Assembly (NCBI RefSeq): GCF_017355165.1
Contig: NZ_JADILK010000038.1
Location: 1-42,033, forward strand
Source: Bacillus sp. SD075
GTDB taxonomy: Bacteria; Bacillota; Bacilli; Bacillales; DSM-1321
DNA length: 42,033 nt
Direction: 5' to 3'
The notes under the pieces were generated by a model. That model did no database searches, was not told the origin of the DNA, and was given only the letters and a program-made list of their open reading frames with translations. This document shows positions 24,377 to 32,250 of this stretch, in pieces. How positions within the stretch are numbered: position 1 is the stretch's first letter; each line of letters opens with the position of its first letter. A program made the translations under genes and the position numbers.

Positions 24377-24708
24377 TCTGTTGCTTTTGCCTGTAAAATC
24401 CCCATGCTTTCTATATGTCTTCTTCCTTCTTCAGTACCCAGAGCATAAATCATCTCATAAATTTTTTGGAGAGTGATATCCTGTTTATCATTTTCACGGT
24501 CAAAATGATATTGAAGGTATGGGACATGTGCCCGGTAAAAATTTTCTTCCCCTACTGAATAATTATAATCAAATAATTCACGTAATTTGATGATTTCATT
24601 ATCGGTCGCCTCGATCTCGAAATTCCATGGAGAACTTTCCCTATCTTGTGTTATCTGCCCATTCGGAATCCAAATGTAATATTTTTTCCTTTTTTCAGAC
24701 ACATTCAT
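24358..24708 (-). CDS. Conserved hypothetical protein, 116 residues
   Basis: Soluble 116-residue protein with a beta start ('KYYIWIPNGQIT'), a charged middle ('WNFEIEATDNEIIKLRELF') and helical end ('DITLQKIYEMIYALGTEEGR'). Similar Bacillus proteins are, from memory, annotated only as hypothetical or hydrolase without evidence. No catalytic motif or cysteine is visible. ATG 24708 follows AAAGGGTGG. Single-gene unit whose terminator begins inside its last codons. Function unknown. Confidence 0.78.
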   Translation of the reverse strand: MNVSEKRKKYYIWIPNGQITQDRESSPWNFEIEATDNEIIKLRELFDYNYSVGEENFYRAHVPYLQYHFDRENDKQDITLQKIYEMIYALGTEEGRRHIESMGILQAKATDDGLEY

Positions 24709-24943
24709 CCACCCTTTCCATATTTCCTACGCTTATTTTTCACGTATTTCCCTACTTCATACAATGGAAAATTTTGTTTACAGAAGAACAAAGATGTTAA
24801 ATAATAGATTAAAGTATCTTTCAAAGGGTAAAACATATAATAAGCCCAAGCATCCCTTAATATTTTTATATGCACCCAGAGGTTTTTTTGATAACCTACA
24901 TATAAAGAGATAACGGATTTCTAATAAGTGTGAGGTGAGCGTT

Positions 24944-25201
24944 TTGAAGTTAATTGAAGAATTATACAATATGTACCGTGATAAGATGACTGGTGATGAA
25001 GAAGATATTGATATGCTTACCTTTGCGGTTCTCGAACAGCTTGACCGCAAAGAAATTTTCGAATTGCTTCAAGAGATGGATGATCAAGAACTAACCAATT
25101 TAATGGGCCTTTACATTATTGAAACGTTAAAAGGGAAGTTCGCTCAAAATGGTATGAACGACACGAAACCTACACATTTTCCGCCAAGAAACATTCATTA
25201 A
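24944..25201 (+). CDS. DUF6154-like small acidic protein
   Basis: 85-residue acidic helical protein beginning MKLIEELYNMYRDKMTGDEE. TTG 24944 is chosen: GAGGTGAG lies 5-6 bases upstream, whereas the in-frame GTG at 24935 sits inside that site. Sequence pattern (helices 'IDMLTFAVLEQL', 'IFELLQEMDDQEL', 'LMGLYIIETLKGKF') resembles a small conserved Bacillus family I associate with DUF6154; function unknown. No cysteine or membrane segment. Own terminator. Confidence 0.72.
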   Translation: MKLIEELYNMYRDKMTGDEEDIDMLTFAVLEQLDRKEIFELLQEMDDQELTNLMGLYIIETLKGKFAQNGMNDTKPTHFPPRNIH

Positions 25202-25214
25202 TACATACCTTGTC

Positions 25215-25245
25215 AGGTGTCCCTCTTTTGATGGATGCCTTTTTA
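25215..25245 (+). terminator. Terminator of the DUF6154-like gene
   Basis: AGGTGTCC / GGATGCCT 8-bp stem with two G-T pairs, then TTTTTA. Confidence 0.7.
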
Positions 25246-25261
25246 TTATTTTGGCCAAAAG

Positions 25262-25284
25262 AAAAAGCCCTACCGAAGCAGAGC
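25262..25284 (-). terminator. Terminator of dps
   Basis: Minus strand GCTCTGC-TTCG-GTAGGGC, stable UUCG tetraloop, followed by TTTTT. Confidence 0.8.
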
Positions 25285-25296
25285 TTTTCCTATACC

Positions 25297-25737
25297 TTAA
25301 TGTCCTAAATACGCACGCAGCATCCAAGCATGTTTGTTTAAACTTTTCTTCATGCCTGTCAGCATATCAGCCGTAACCGGATCTTCTTCTTCGGCTACTT
25401 CGATGATTTCCAGGAACTCTTTGGAAAGCTTCTCAAAATCACTGATGACGCTTTGAACCATATCTTCTGTATTTTCTTTCCCTGTCGCTTCTTCGATCGT
25501 AGTTAATTCCATGTACTCTTTAAGGGTTGCAACCGGCTTTTCACCAATGGCCAATAGTCTTTCAGCCAATTCGTCATAGTTGGATGTCACTTCTTTGTAT
25601 AGTTCTTCCAATTTTTGGTGAAGTTCAAAGAAGTGCGGTCCATTCACGAACCAGTGGTAATTATGAATTTTCGTATAAAGAACACTGAAGTTGGCAATTT
25701 CCTTATTCACTAAAGTTCCTAATTTCTTCTGAGCCAT
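25297..25737 (-). CDS. dps: Dps family ferritin-like protein
   Basis: 146-residue DNA-protecting ferritin. The ferroxidase residues lie in 'NYHWFVNGPHFFELHQKLEELY' (His and Glu/His set, about residues 27-48; key residues H28, H36, H40), followed by 'DELAERLLAIG' near 57. It oxidises and stores iron as a dodecamer, limiting Fenton chemistry. ATG with CGGAGGT eight bases upstream. A sigma-B type promoter precedes it. Could be the Dps or MrgA type; the sigma-B promoter and neighbourhood fit B. subtilis dps (ytkB). Confidence 0.9.
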   Translation of the reverse strand: MAQKKLGTLVNKEIANFSVLYTKIHNYHWFVNGPHFFELHQKLEELYKEVTSNYDELAERLLAIGEKPVATLKEYMELTTIEEATGKENTEDMVQSVISDFEKLSKEFLEIIEVAEEEDPVTADMLTGMKKSLNKHAWMLRAYLGH

Positions 25738-25773
25738 AAATATCTACCTCCGTAAGTTGGTTATACCTTTATA

Positions 25774-25798
25774 ATTCCCTCTATTCGTAAATTGAAAC
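25774..25798 (-). promoter_or_regulatory. Sigma-B (general stress) promoter of dps
   Basis: Minus strand GTTTCA (25798-25793), 13-base spacer, GGGAAT (25779-25774), close to the sigma-B consensus GTTTAA-N13-GGGTAT. About 36 bases before the dps start codon. Confidence 0.7.
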
Positions 25799-25861
25799 AT
25801 TTTATGACTCGGTTCTTATGCTAAAATGAATGTAAATTGTGAACGTTAGGAGCTGTTAAGT

Positions 25862-26017
25862 ATGATTACTGTTTTAGTTATCTCCATTATTGTGATACTG
25901 ATTGTATTGGCCTTATCGGTTCTAACAATCGGAAAAGGTTACAGCTACAAGCATACAGTGGATCCGGTCGATCCTTTGCCTGAGGATGAGGGGGAAAAAG
26001 AAGAACCTGAAAAATAA
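25862..26017 (+). CDS. ytzI: YtzI-like small membrane protein
   Basis: 51-residue protein: one N-terminal transmembrane helix (residues 2-22, VLVISIIVILIVLALSVL) and an acidic tail (DPLPEDEGEKEEPEK). ATG 25862 has AGGAG nine bases upstream, and a terminator follows the stop within a few bases, so it is a complete small gene. It resembles B. subtilis YtzI (between the dps and luxS genes), of unknown function. Single-pass topology with a short N-terminus outside or inside cannot be decided. Confidence 0.75.
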   Translation: MITVLVISIIVILIVLALSVLTIGKGYSYKHTVDPVDPLPEDEGEKEEPEK

Positions 26018-26020
26018 AAA

Positions 26021-26054
26021 AAGTTCCTGTCACAAATAGACAGGAACTTTTTTT
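26021..26054. terminator. Bidirectional terminator, ytzI / luxS
   Basis: Perfect stem AAGTTCCTGTC / GACAGGAACTT with 7-base loop, flanked by A7 and T7, between convergent genes. Confidence 0.92.
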
Positions 26055-26055
26055 A

Positions 26056-26529
26056 TTAACCGAAAACTTTATGAAGATTTTCTTTATCTTGTGCAAGCCA
26101 GAAATTCATTAATTTCTTAGCTCCTTCAAGATCATGCAATTTTGCTTGGCCGCATTGTTTTTCGTTTGCAGCAGGAATTTCCGTGATTGTAACAGCATCC
26201 TTGAATGTATCTTCAAGAACATCGATGATTTCCGTCACTGTCGGCTCGCCGCTGACCACAAGGTAATATCCTGTTTGACATCCCATTGGCGAGATATCGA
26301 TTATATCAAAGTGATCGTAGCGCTCGGAATGCTTACGGATATTGAATGCAAGCAAGTGTTCCAGTGTATGGATCGTATCCGGCTTCATCGCTTGTTTATT
26401 CGGCTGGCAAAAACGGATATCAAATTTATTAACAACACCGTCTGTTCCTACCTTATGGACACCGCAATGTCTAACATATGGAGCTTTAACAGCATTATGA
26501 TCTAATTCAAAGCTTTCAACTGAAGGCAT
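26056..26529 (-). CDS. luxS: S-ribosylhomocysteine lyase LuxS
   Basis: 157 residues. Cleaves S-ribosylhomocysteine to homocysteine and DPD, the precursor of autoinducer-2. Metal ligands and catalytic residue: H54, E57 and H58 in 'HTLEHLLA', and a Cys in '[11 protein letters not shown]' near 127; active-site Cys84 region '[10 protein letters not shown]'. ATG with AGGAG seven bases upstream. Part of the activated methyl cycle served by metK in this window. No S-box visible in its leader. Confidence 0.95.
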   Translation of the reverse strand: MPSVESFELDHNAVKAPYVRHCGVHKVGTDGVVNKFDIRFCQPNKQAMKPDTIHTLEHLLAFNIRKHSERYDHFDIIDISPMGCQTGYYLVVSGEPTVTEIIDVLEDTFKDAVTITEIPAANEKQCGQAKLHDLEGAKKLMNFWLAQDKENLHKVFG

Positions 26530-26720
26530 TTAATTCACTCCTTAATTGTATGTCATCTCTATTTTACCTTGAATAACAATATATTTCATCCATTAAAATT
26601 AATTCTCATTATATCAATCGGATTACCAATATGCTTATTCCTTTTTTGCCCTTATTGGAAATTCAGAAAATATGCTATAATGGAGGGTAGTGAATTTACT
26701 CGAAAAGAGATGAAAGCATT

Positions 26721-26960
26721 GTGTTGAAAAAAATATTAATGGGATTCATCCGTTTTTACCAAGTTGCTATTTCTCCATTAAAACCGCCTACCTGCCGTTT
26801 TTACCCAACTTGTTCCCATTACGGTTTGGAAGCGATCAATCGTTTCGGACCTATAAAAGGAAGCTGGTTAGCACTCATCCGGATTCTTAAATGTCATCCG
26901 TTTCATCCAGGAGGCATTGATCTTGTTCCTGAAAAAAAAGAAAAAAGTGAGGACCATTAA
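26721..26960 (+). CDS. yidD: YidD/YtjA membrane protein insertion efficiency factor
   Basis: 79-residue protein with the YidD signature '[15 protein letters not shown]' near residue 25-39 and '[11 protein letters not shown]' near 57. An amphipathic N-terminal helix attaches it to the membrane; it assists YidC/Sec insertion. Annotated from GTG 26721, with a weak AGAGATGA ten bases upstream; TTG at 26724 is an alternative. The B. subtilis homologue ytjA lies in the same place after luxS. A zinc-regulated lipoprotein follows 120 bases on. Confidence 0.9.
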   Translation: MLKKILMGFIRFYQVAISPLKPPTCRFYPTCSHYGLEAINRFGPIKGSWLALIRILKCHPFHPGGIDLVPEKKEKSEDH

Positions 26961-26967
26961 AAAAACC

Positions 26968-26996
26968 TTGCTTTCTTTTGCAATCTTTTGTATCAT
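26968..26996 (+). promoter_or_regulatory. Promoter of the zinc-binding lipoprotein gene
   Basis: TTGCTT (26968-26973), 17-base spacer, TATCAT (26991-26996). The first Zur box starts about 10 bases further on, near the expected start of transcription. Confidence 0.5.
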
Positions 26997-27005
26997 ACAG
27001 AGGTC

Positions 27006-27026
27006 AAATCGTAATCATTTCGTTTT
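27006..27026. promoter_or_regulatory. Zur box 1
   Basis: AAATCGTAATCATTTCGTTT and one more T; matches 18 of 20 positions of the B. subtilis Zur box AAATCGTAATNATTACGATT(T), as remembered. Overlaps the probable start of transcription. Confidence 0.75.
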
Positions 27027-27041
27027 TACCACATAAAACAC

Positions 27042-27062
27042 AAATCGTAATCAATACGAATT
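27042..27062. promoter_or_regulatory. Zur box 2
   Basis: AAATCGTAATCAATACGAAT plus T, again 18 of 20, starting 36 bp after box 1 and ending 17 bases before the start codon. Two boxes suggest cooperative Zur repression when zinc is sufficient. Confidence 0.75.
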
Positions 27063-27079
27063 ATAAAGGAGCATTTCAT

Positions 27080-28027
27080 ATGAAAATTCGAGCATTACTC
27101 TCACTTTTCCTTGTTACTGTGCTATTTCTCTCAGCCTGCGGCAATTCAAAGGGAGAATCGAGTAAAGAAACCAAGGATGCCTTAGATATATATACGACAG
27201 TTTACCCTTTACAATACTTCACTGAGGCCATTGGCGGGGAGTATGTAAACGTCGAGACTATTTATCCTCCCGGAACGGATGAACATTCATTCGAACCTTC
27301 CCAAAAAGATATTGTAAAAATGGCTGAGTCAGACCTGTTTTTCTATATTGGCTATAATCTTGAAGGCTTTGTAACCAAGGCTGAACCCATTCTAAGCAAA
27401 GAAGGCGTCGGTACGATCGCAGTGGGTGAAGCGGTTCATCTTGATGAAGATGAGCAAGCACACGAAGAAGAACATGCTCATGAAGATGAAGGTCATGACC
27501 ATGGGGGCGTCAATCCGCATTTGTGGTTAGATCCCATCTATTCCATTGACATGGCTAAAACCATCAAGGACGAGTTAACGAAAAAAATGCCTGAACAGGA
27601 AGAATATTTCAACAGCCAGTTCAACAAGCTTTCCGAAAAGCTTAAGGCACTAGATGAAAAATTCGCGGCCACGATCGAGTCGGGCCGTACCAATAAAATC
27701 ATCGTTTCCCATTCTGCATATGGTTATTGGGAGGAACGCTACGGATTGGAACAAATTGGTGTCACAGGACTAACCTCTTCAAACGAACCTTCTCAAAAAG
27801 AACTGGGAAAAATCGTGAACATGGCTGAAGAAGAAGACCTCAACTACGTCATCTTTGAGCAAAATATCAGTTCTAAACTAACCGAGATCATCCAGAAGGA
27901 AATGGGAGCGAAATCACTAGAGCTCCATAACCTTTCTGTATTGACTGATAAAGATATCGAAGCAGGAGAAGATTACTTCAGTTTAATGGAAAAAAATATC
28001 AAGACACTTCAAACTGCATTGCAATAG
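27080..28027 (+). CDS. znuA: Zinc ABC transporter substrate-binding lipoprotein (ZnuA/AdcA-type)
   Basis: 315-residue lipoprotein: signal peptide with lipobox LSAC (Cys20). Cluster A-1 solute-binding fold; metal ligands include H69 ('PPGTDEHSFEPS') and H147 ('NPHLWLDP'), later H in 'SHSAYGYW' and the Glu/Asp near 'FEQNISS'. Residues 120-141 form a His/Asp/Glu-rich loop (EEHAHEDEGHDHGG), typical of zinc rather than manganese binders. ATG 27080 with AAAGGAG ten bases upstream; the long upstream frame runs through the promoter and is rejected. No ATPase or permease gene adjoins, so it must use components encoded elsewhere. Confidence 0.9.
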   Translation: MKIRALLSLFLVTVLFLSACGNSKGESSKETKDALDIYTTVYPLQYFTEAIGGEYVNVETIYPPGTDEHSFEPSQKDIVKMAESDLFFYIGYNLEGFVTKAEPILSKEGVGTIAVGEAVHLDEDEQAHEEEHAHEDEGHDHGGVNPHLWLDPIYSIDMAKTIKDELTKKMPEQEEYFNSQFNKLSEKLKALDEKFAATIESGRTNKIIVSHSAYGYWEERYGLEQIGVTGLTSSNEPSQKELGKIVNMAEEEDLNYVIFEQNISSKLTEIIQKEMGAKSLELHNLSVLTDKDIEAGEDYFSLMEKNIKTLQTALQ

Positions 28028-28030
28028 AAA

Positions 28031-28064
28031 AAAAGGAGCGGGCCCTTTTGGGTCCACTCCTTTT
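28031..28064. terminator. Bidirectional terminator, znuA / dctB
   Basis: AAAAGGAGcGGGCCC / GGGTCCaCTCCTTTT hairpin with TTTT loop and flanking A- and T-runs between convergent genes. Confidence 0.88.
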
Positions 28065-28077
28065 TCCCATCATTTAA

Positions 28078-29142
28078 TTATTCCTTTAAATGCTTCTCAC
28101 GGATTTTTTCCATTTTCGTCATCAATTCTGTTCCAATCGTTGATTCGAATTCCGGATAGATGACCGTCATCTCATCCATCCATTCTTTTTTTTCTTCATC
28201 TGACAGTGTATAGATATCGATAGTCGATTTTTGCTGGATTTCCCTAAGCTGCTCCTGATTCAATTCATTTGATCTGATCCAGAGCCATTTCGTTGTATCA
28301 TCCATTGCCCGTTGGATTTGCTGCTGAATGTCCAAGGGGAGTTTGTTCCAAAATGGCTTGTTTATCATGACTACATATCCTAAATAGCCATGATCACTGA
28401 TCGTTAAATATTTTTGCACCTCATATAATTTCTTGGAATAGATATTCGAAATCGTATTTTCCTGGCTGTCCGTTTCATTTATTTCAAGGCTTTTAAACGT
28501 TTCATTAAACTCCAGCTCAGAGGTTGTCGCCCCAAAATGCTTGAATTGGCTTTCCAGGACTGCACTTGGCATGATTCTGAAATTCCTTCCGGCAAAATCA
28601 CTTGGATGCCGTATCGGTTTACTGCTTGTAACCTGCTTATAGTTATTCGACCAAAATGCGAGTCCCTCGATATCGATGGTATTCAGCTGCTCTAGCAGCT
28701 CTTCCCCCACTTCCCCATTCAGCGCTTCCTGCAAGGCAGCGTCCGTTGGAAAGACGTAAGGGAGGTCCAATAGCATCCATTTCTTTGATATGCTCGTAAT
28801 TTTAGATGTAGTTGGAGCAATCATCTGCACCTTGTTTTCCTGTAATGCTTCGATTTCTTCATGATCACTATATAATGACTGATTAGGATAAACTTCAATT
28901 TTAACACGATGTTCTGTATATTCATCGACTAGTTTGGCAAAACGGTTCGCAGCTAGCCCTTTAGGTGTATTTTCGGCAACGACATGACTGAACTTAATCA
29001 CGATTTGATCCTTCATCCCGACCTGCTCCTCATCCTCCGGCAAATTGAAACCGAAACCTGTAAAGAACGATTGAAACGATATATACACTGCTATCAACAG
29101 CCCCAAGACAATTAATAAGAAGTACCCCCATAATGTACGCAT
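28078..29142 (-). CDS. dctB: DctP-family solute-binding protein, DctB-like C4-dicarboxylate sensor subunit
   Basis: 354 residues: N-terminal membrane anchor (residues 5-28, WGYFLLIVLGLLIAVYIS) without lipobox, then a TRAP-type DctP domain ('VIKFSHVVAENTPKGLAANRFA' near 48, 'SKPIRHPSDFAGRNFRI' near 172, 'GYVVMINKPFWNKLP' near 248). ATG with AGGAG eight bases upstream. In B. subtilis DctB (YdbE) binds C4-dicarboxylates and is required with DctS and DctR to induce dctP; it is not a TRAP permease partner there. Here it is divergent from dctS-dctR, unlike the B. subtilis order. No TRAP permease genes are nearby, which supports a sensory role. Confidence 0.85.
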   Translation of the reverse strand: MRTLWGYFLLIVLGLLIAVYISFQSFFTGFGFNLPEDEEQVGMKDQIVIKFSHVVAENTPKGLAANRFAKLVDEYTEHRVKIEVYPNQSLYSDHEEIEALQENKVQMIAPTTSKITSISKKWMLLDLPYVFPTDAALQEALNGEVGEELLEQLNTIDIEGLAFWSNNYKQVTSSKPIRHPSDFAGRNFRIMPSAVLESQFKHFGATTSELEFNETFKSLEINETDSQENTISNIYSKKLYEVQKYLTISDHGYLGYVVMINKPFWNKLPLDIQQQIQRAMDDTTKWLWIRSNELNQEQLREIQQKSTIDIYTLSDEEKKEWMDEMTVIYPEFESTIGTELMTKMEKIREKHLKE

Positions 29143-29282
29143 ACCGACAACTCCTCACCGCTCACTTCACATTATCACTATTCTATCACAGCTTTCTACT
29201 GTCGTAATACAATGCGCGAAAAATAGCGAAAAGTGATGGAAATTCTGTTACTATAAAGTATAGAAGTAATGGAGGAAAAACA

Positions 29283-30893
29283 ATGGATAAATCCTTTCAT
29301 ATGCCCATTCAAATTAAAATCACCCTGCTATCATTCGTAATCGTCGCTTTTTCGATACTAATAGGCGGGATTTTTATTTTCGGAAATATCGTTTCGGTCA
29401 GGGAAGATGAAATCGGCAAACGATCCATGATCACTGCCCATACCATCGCCGAACTCCCAGAAGTACAAAAATTGGTTCGTAAGCCTGAAGGCTGGACGCA
29501 GCTTAATCCGATTATTGAAAACTTAAGGAAAATCCATCAAGCTGATTATATTGTTGTGCTCAACAATCAGCATATACGCTATTCCCACCCGGTGTTCAGT
29601 CTATTGGGAACCCCCTCGGGCAGCAGCGATGAAAGCGCTGCGTTCGCTGAACACGAATACCTTTCAAAGGCTGCTGGCGAACTTGGCATTTCCGTCCGTG
29701 CCTTTGTCCCGATCCTTGATAGAGATAGAGAACAAATCGGCGTCGTGCTGGTTGGGAATATCTTGCCTACTATTCCGGAATTAATCAAGGACCTGAAAGG
29801 CGAAATAGCGATTATCCTGGTCCTTACACTTCTATTCGGTGTATGCGGCTCATGGCTCATGGCAAGAAGGATAAAAAAAGAGACCTTCCAACTTGAACCA
29901 CATGAAATTTCACGGATGTTGGTTGAAAGGACAGCTGCTTTCAATGCCATGCATGAAGGGGTCATCGCCATAGATAATAATCAGACAATCACGATTTTCA
30001 ATGAAAAGGCTAAGCAAATATTCAATATTAACGGTGCAGTCATTGGTAAGAATATCAATGATATCATACATGATACCCGTCTCCCGGAAGTGCTCGACCG
30101 GACATCGCCCATCTTCAATCAGGAAATCTCCGTTCAGAACAGGAATATTGTAAGCAGCAGGGTACCAATAAAGATTGCGGATAAAACGATTGGTGCCGTG
30201 GCCATATTCCAGGATCGCACCGATGTGACGAAGCTAGCTGAAGAGTTGACTAGTGTCAAAGCATTCGTTGAAGCCCTGCGTGTTCAAAACCATGAATATA
30301 TGAACAAACTTCATACGATAGCGGGATTGATACAGCTAGGTAATCTTGACGAAGCTCTCCATTACATTTTCCATATCACGGAAGAACAGGAGGAACTGAC
30401 CAGATTTTTAACGAAGCACATTCACGATGATAATTTAGTGGGGCTGCTATTAAGCAAGATTTCCTTGGGGCGTGAACTCGGAATCGAGCTCATCATGGAC
30501 AAGCACACGAAATTGGACCGCTTCCCCGCTGATTTGGATCATCACGATTTTGTATTGATAATTGGAAACCTGATCGAAAACTCATATGCAGCGCTAAAGC
30601 ATTGTTCAGAGGAAACAAAACAGGTTTATCTATCCATCTACCAGGATGAACGCCATTGTCAAATCGTGCTTGAGGATAATGGCCCCGGCATTCCCGAGGA
30701 CATTCATAAAGATATATTCGAATATGGTTTTACAACAAAAGGTGCGGAAGGATCAGGAATTGGTCTTTATCTAATAGACCAAATTGTTAAAAAAGCGAAC
30801 GGCGAAATGAAATTCACGACACGCCCTAACGAAGGAACAAGCTTTTTTCTTTCTTTTCCGATGCACGAAATGGAGGAGAACCGAAATGACTAA
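29283..30893 (+). CDS. dctS: Sensor histidine kinase DctS (CitA/DcuS family)
   Basis: 536 residues. TM1 about 12-34 and TM2 about 172-192 bracket an extracytoplasmic sensor domain; PAS domain about 205-320; H-box 'RVQNHEYMNKLHTIAGL' near 335-350 with His in NHEYMNKLH; N-box 'NLIENSYAAL'; G-box 'LEDNGPGIPEDI' then 'GSGIGLYLIDQI'. The 'NHEYMNKLH' form is characteristic of CitA/DcuS-type kinases for citrate or C4-dicarboxylates. ATG with GGAGGAA about seven bases upstream. Overlaps dctR by 8 bases. Probably responds to fumarate, malate or succinate with DctB. Confidence 0.9.
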   Translation: MDKSFHMPIQIKITLLSFVIVAFSILIGGIFIFGNIVSVREDEIGKRSMITAHTIAELPEVQKLVRKPEGWTQLNPIIENLRKIHQADYIVVLNNQHIRYSHPVFSLLGTPSGSSDESAAFAEHEYLSKAAGELGISVRAFVPILDRDREQIGVVLVGNILPTIPELIKDLKGEIAIILVLTLLFGVCGSWLMARRIKKETFQLEPHEISRMLVERTAAFNAMHEGVIAIDNNQTITIFNEKAKQIFNINGAVIGKNINDIIHDTRLPEVLDRTSPIFNQEISVQNRNIVSSRVPIKIADKTIGAVAIFQDRTDVTKLAEELTSVKAFVEALRVQNHEYMNKLHTIAGLIQLGNLDEALHYIFHITEEQEELTRFLTKHIHDDNLVGLLLSKISLGRELGIELIMDKHTKLDRFPADLDHHDFVLIIGNLIENSYAALKHCSEETKQVYLSIYQDERHCQIVLEDNGPGIPEDIHKDIFEYGFTTKGAEGSGIGLYLIDQIVKKANGEMKFTTRPNEGTSFFLSFPMHEMEENRND

Positions 30894-31581
30894 CGAAATT
30901 CGTGTACTTTTAATTGAAGACGATCCAATGGTCCAAGAGGTCAACAAACAATTCATCGAGCGCCTGCCTGCCTTTAAGGTCGTTGATACAGCTTTCAATG
31001 GGCTTGAAGGTCTGGAAAAAATCAGGCAGTCTAAACCCGACCTTGTCATTTTGGACATCTTCATGCCATCTTTAAACGGGGTTGATACACTTTATCAAAT
31101 CAGAAAAGAGCAAATGGATGTGGATGTCATCATCATTTCAGCGGCAAATGATCAGAAAACGATCAGAAAAATGATGCAGAACGGGGCTTTTGACTATTTA
31201 ATCAAGCCATTTAAATTCGAAAGGCTAAAACATACTCTGGAACAATACTTTGCTTTTCGGATGGAGGTTGAACCTGATCATCAAATTTCTCAAAATCAGC
31301 TCGACCGAATTCTCTTTCAAACTAAAACAGATTCAGAAGCGAGTCCGAAATATGATGTTCCCAAAGGATTGAATGGCGCGACTCTTGAGCAAGTGACGAA
31401 GTTCATAAAGACCCAGCCTGGGTCACTATCTGCAGAAGAAGTGGCTGATGGGATTGGAATCGCCAGGGTAACAGCAAGGCGCTATCTTGAATATTTGCAT
31501 GGCGAGGAAGTCCTTCAGCTTGATGTACAGTATGGCAGCATAGGCCGCCCAGTCAATAGGTACCGGCTTAAAAAACCTTAA
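30886..31581 (+). CDS. dctR: Response regulator DctR (CitB family)
   Basis: 231 residues. Receiver domain 1-120: acidic pair 'EDD' at 9-11, phospho-acceptor Asp in 'LVILDIFMPSLNG' near 57, Thr/Ser in 'IISAAND', Lys in 'LIKPFKFERL' near 107. The C-terminal helix-turn-helix 'SAEEVADGIGIARVTARRYL' (about 182-201) is of the CitT/DcuR type. ATG overlaps the end of dctS. The likely target is a C4-dicarboxylate transporter gene outside the window and perhaps the intergenic region to dctB. Terminator follows. Confidence 0.9.
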   Translation: MTNEIRVLLIEDDPMVQEVNKQFIERLPAFKVVDTAFNGLEGLEKIRQSKPDLVILDIFMPSLNGVDTLYQIRKEQMDVDVIIISAANDQKTIRKMMQNGAFDYLIKPFKFERLKHTLEQYFAFRMEVEPDHQISQNQLDRILFQTKTDSEASPKYDVPKGLNGATLEQVTKFIKTQPGSLSAEEVADGIGIARVTARRYLEYLHGEEVLQLDVQYGSIGRPVNRYRLKKP

Positions 31582-31588
31582 AACTCAT

Positions 31589-31624
31589 GGGGACCGGCCA
31601 GAACCAAAACGGTTCCCTTTTTAC
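31589..31624 (+). terminator. Terminator of dctS-dctR
   Basis: GGGGACCG / CGGTTCCC, 8-bp stem with one G-T, 13-base loop, TTTTT. Confidence 0.75.
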
Positions 31625-31634
31625 TTTTATTCAT

Positions 31635-31784
31635 TTACGCACCTGTCTTCCGGTCATATAAGCCCCACTTTCTCTTCAAAAGAAACAGTTCGCACTCTTC
31701 CAATGCCGTCACTTCTTTAATGACATAGTCCGGCATGCCTCTTCTTAGTAGAATTTCCGCAATTAGGTACGGTTTTTTCTTCAT
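31635..31784 (-). CDS. Unrecognised 49-residue basic protein
   Basis: A short gene on the minus strand. ATG 31784 with GGGAGGGGAG about 5-8 bases upstream. Protein begins MKKKPYLIAEILLRRGMPDY and continues VIKEVTALEECELFLLKRKW, ending GLYDRKTGA. Amphipathic and highly charged, one Cys, no membrane segment. The strong ribosome site and sensible composition make it likely real, but no family is recognised. It lies between dctR and the men operon and faces away from menC. Confidence 0.6.
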   Translation of the reverse strand: MKKKPYLIAEILLRRGMPDYVIKEVTALEECELFLLKRKWGLYDRKTGA

Positions 31785-31789
31785 ACACT

Positions 31790-32217
31790 CTCCCCTCCCT
31801 TTCCCTTGGTTGCCATTCTTTTAATTTCATTATACAAAATAATCCAATAAAGAAAAAATAGACAAAGCCCCATTTTCTGATAAATTTTATGCCTGATCGG
31901 CCTTTTTAAAGGATTTTCCTTCTCTAAAAACTCATTTTATATAGGTAATACCTGAAATAAAAAAGATTTGCAGACTGTAGACAAATTAAAAGTTCCAGGT
32001 TCATTTCAGATATCCAATGAGGGTTTCAACCATATAAAAAAGGAGACCATGAAGGCGGGGCCAGATCAATCGAACCTTCTTTTGTCGACAAACTGATATT
32101 TTTTTATTTATCCTATTAAAATCATTTTCCAAAAGGGTGGGGTTTCCGTCAAAAAAATACTAAATGGGTGATTTACATAGGGCCTGGGGGGCAAAAGGAG
32201 ATAGGATCAATTTTGGA
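31790..32217. other. 430-base gap without recognised gene
   Basis: AT-rich DNA between the 49-residue gene and the men operon terminator. The only translation-like signal is AAAAAAGGAG before ATG near 32049, opening a frame of 15 codons. No promoter pair, riboswitch or repeat is clear. It could hold a small RNA or be an eroded gene. Confidence 0.4.
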
Positions 32218-32246
32218 TCAAAAGAGGTGTATTGCACCTCCTTTGA
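32218..32246 (-). terminator. Terminator of the men operon
   Basis: Arms ATCAAA.GAGGTG / CACCTC.TTTGAT with a 5-base loop and TTTT on the minus strand; 5 bases beyond the menC stop. Confidence 0.8.
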
Positions 32247-32250
32247 TGTT

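Noticed and set aside
26590..26620. Fur-like TGAGAAT..ATTTTA element upstream of luxS
   Set aside because: Only about 11 of 15 positions fit a 7-1-7 Fur box in AT-rich DNA; not convincing.
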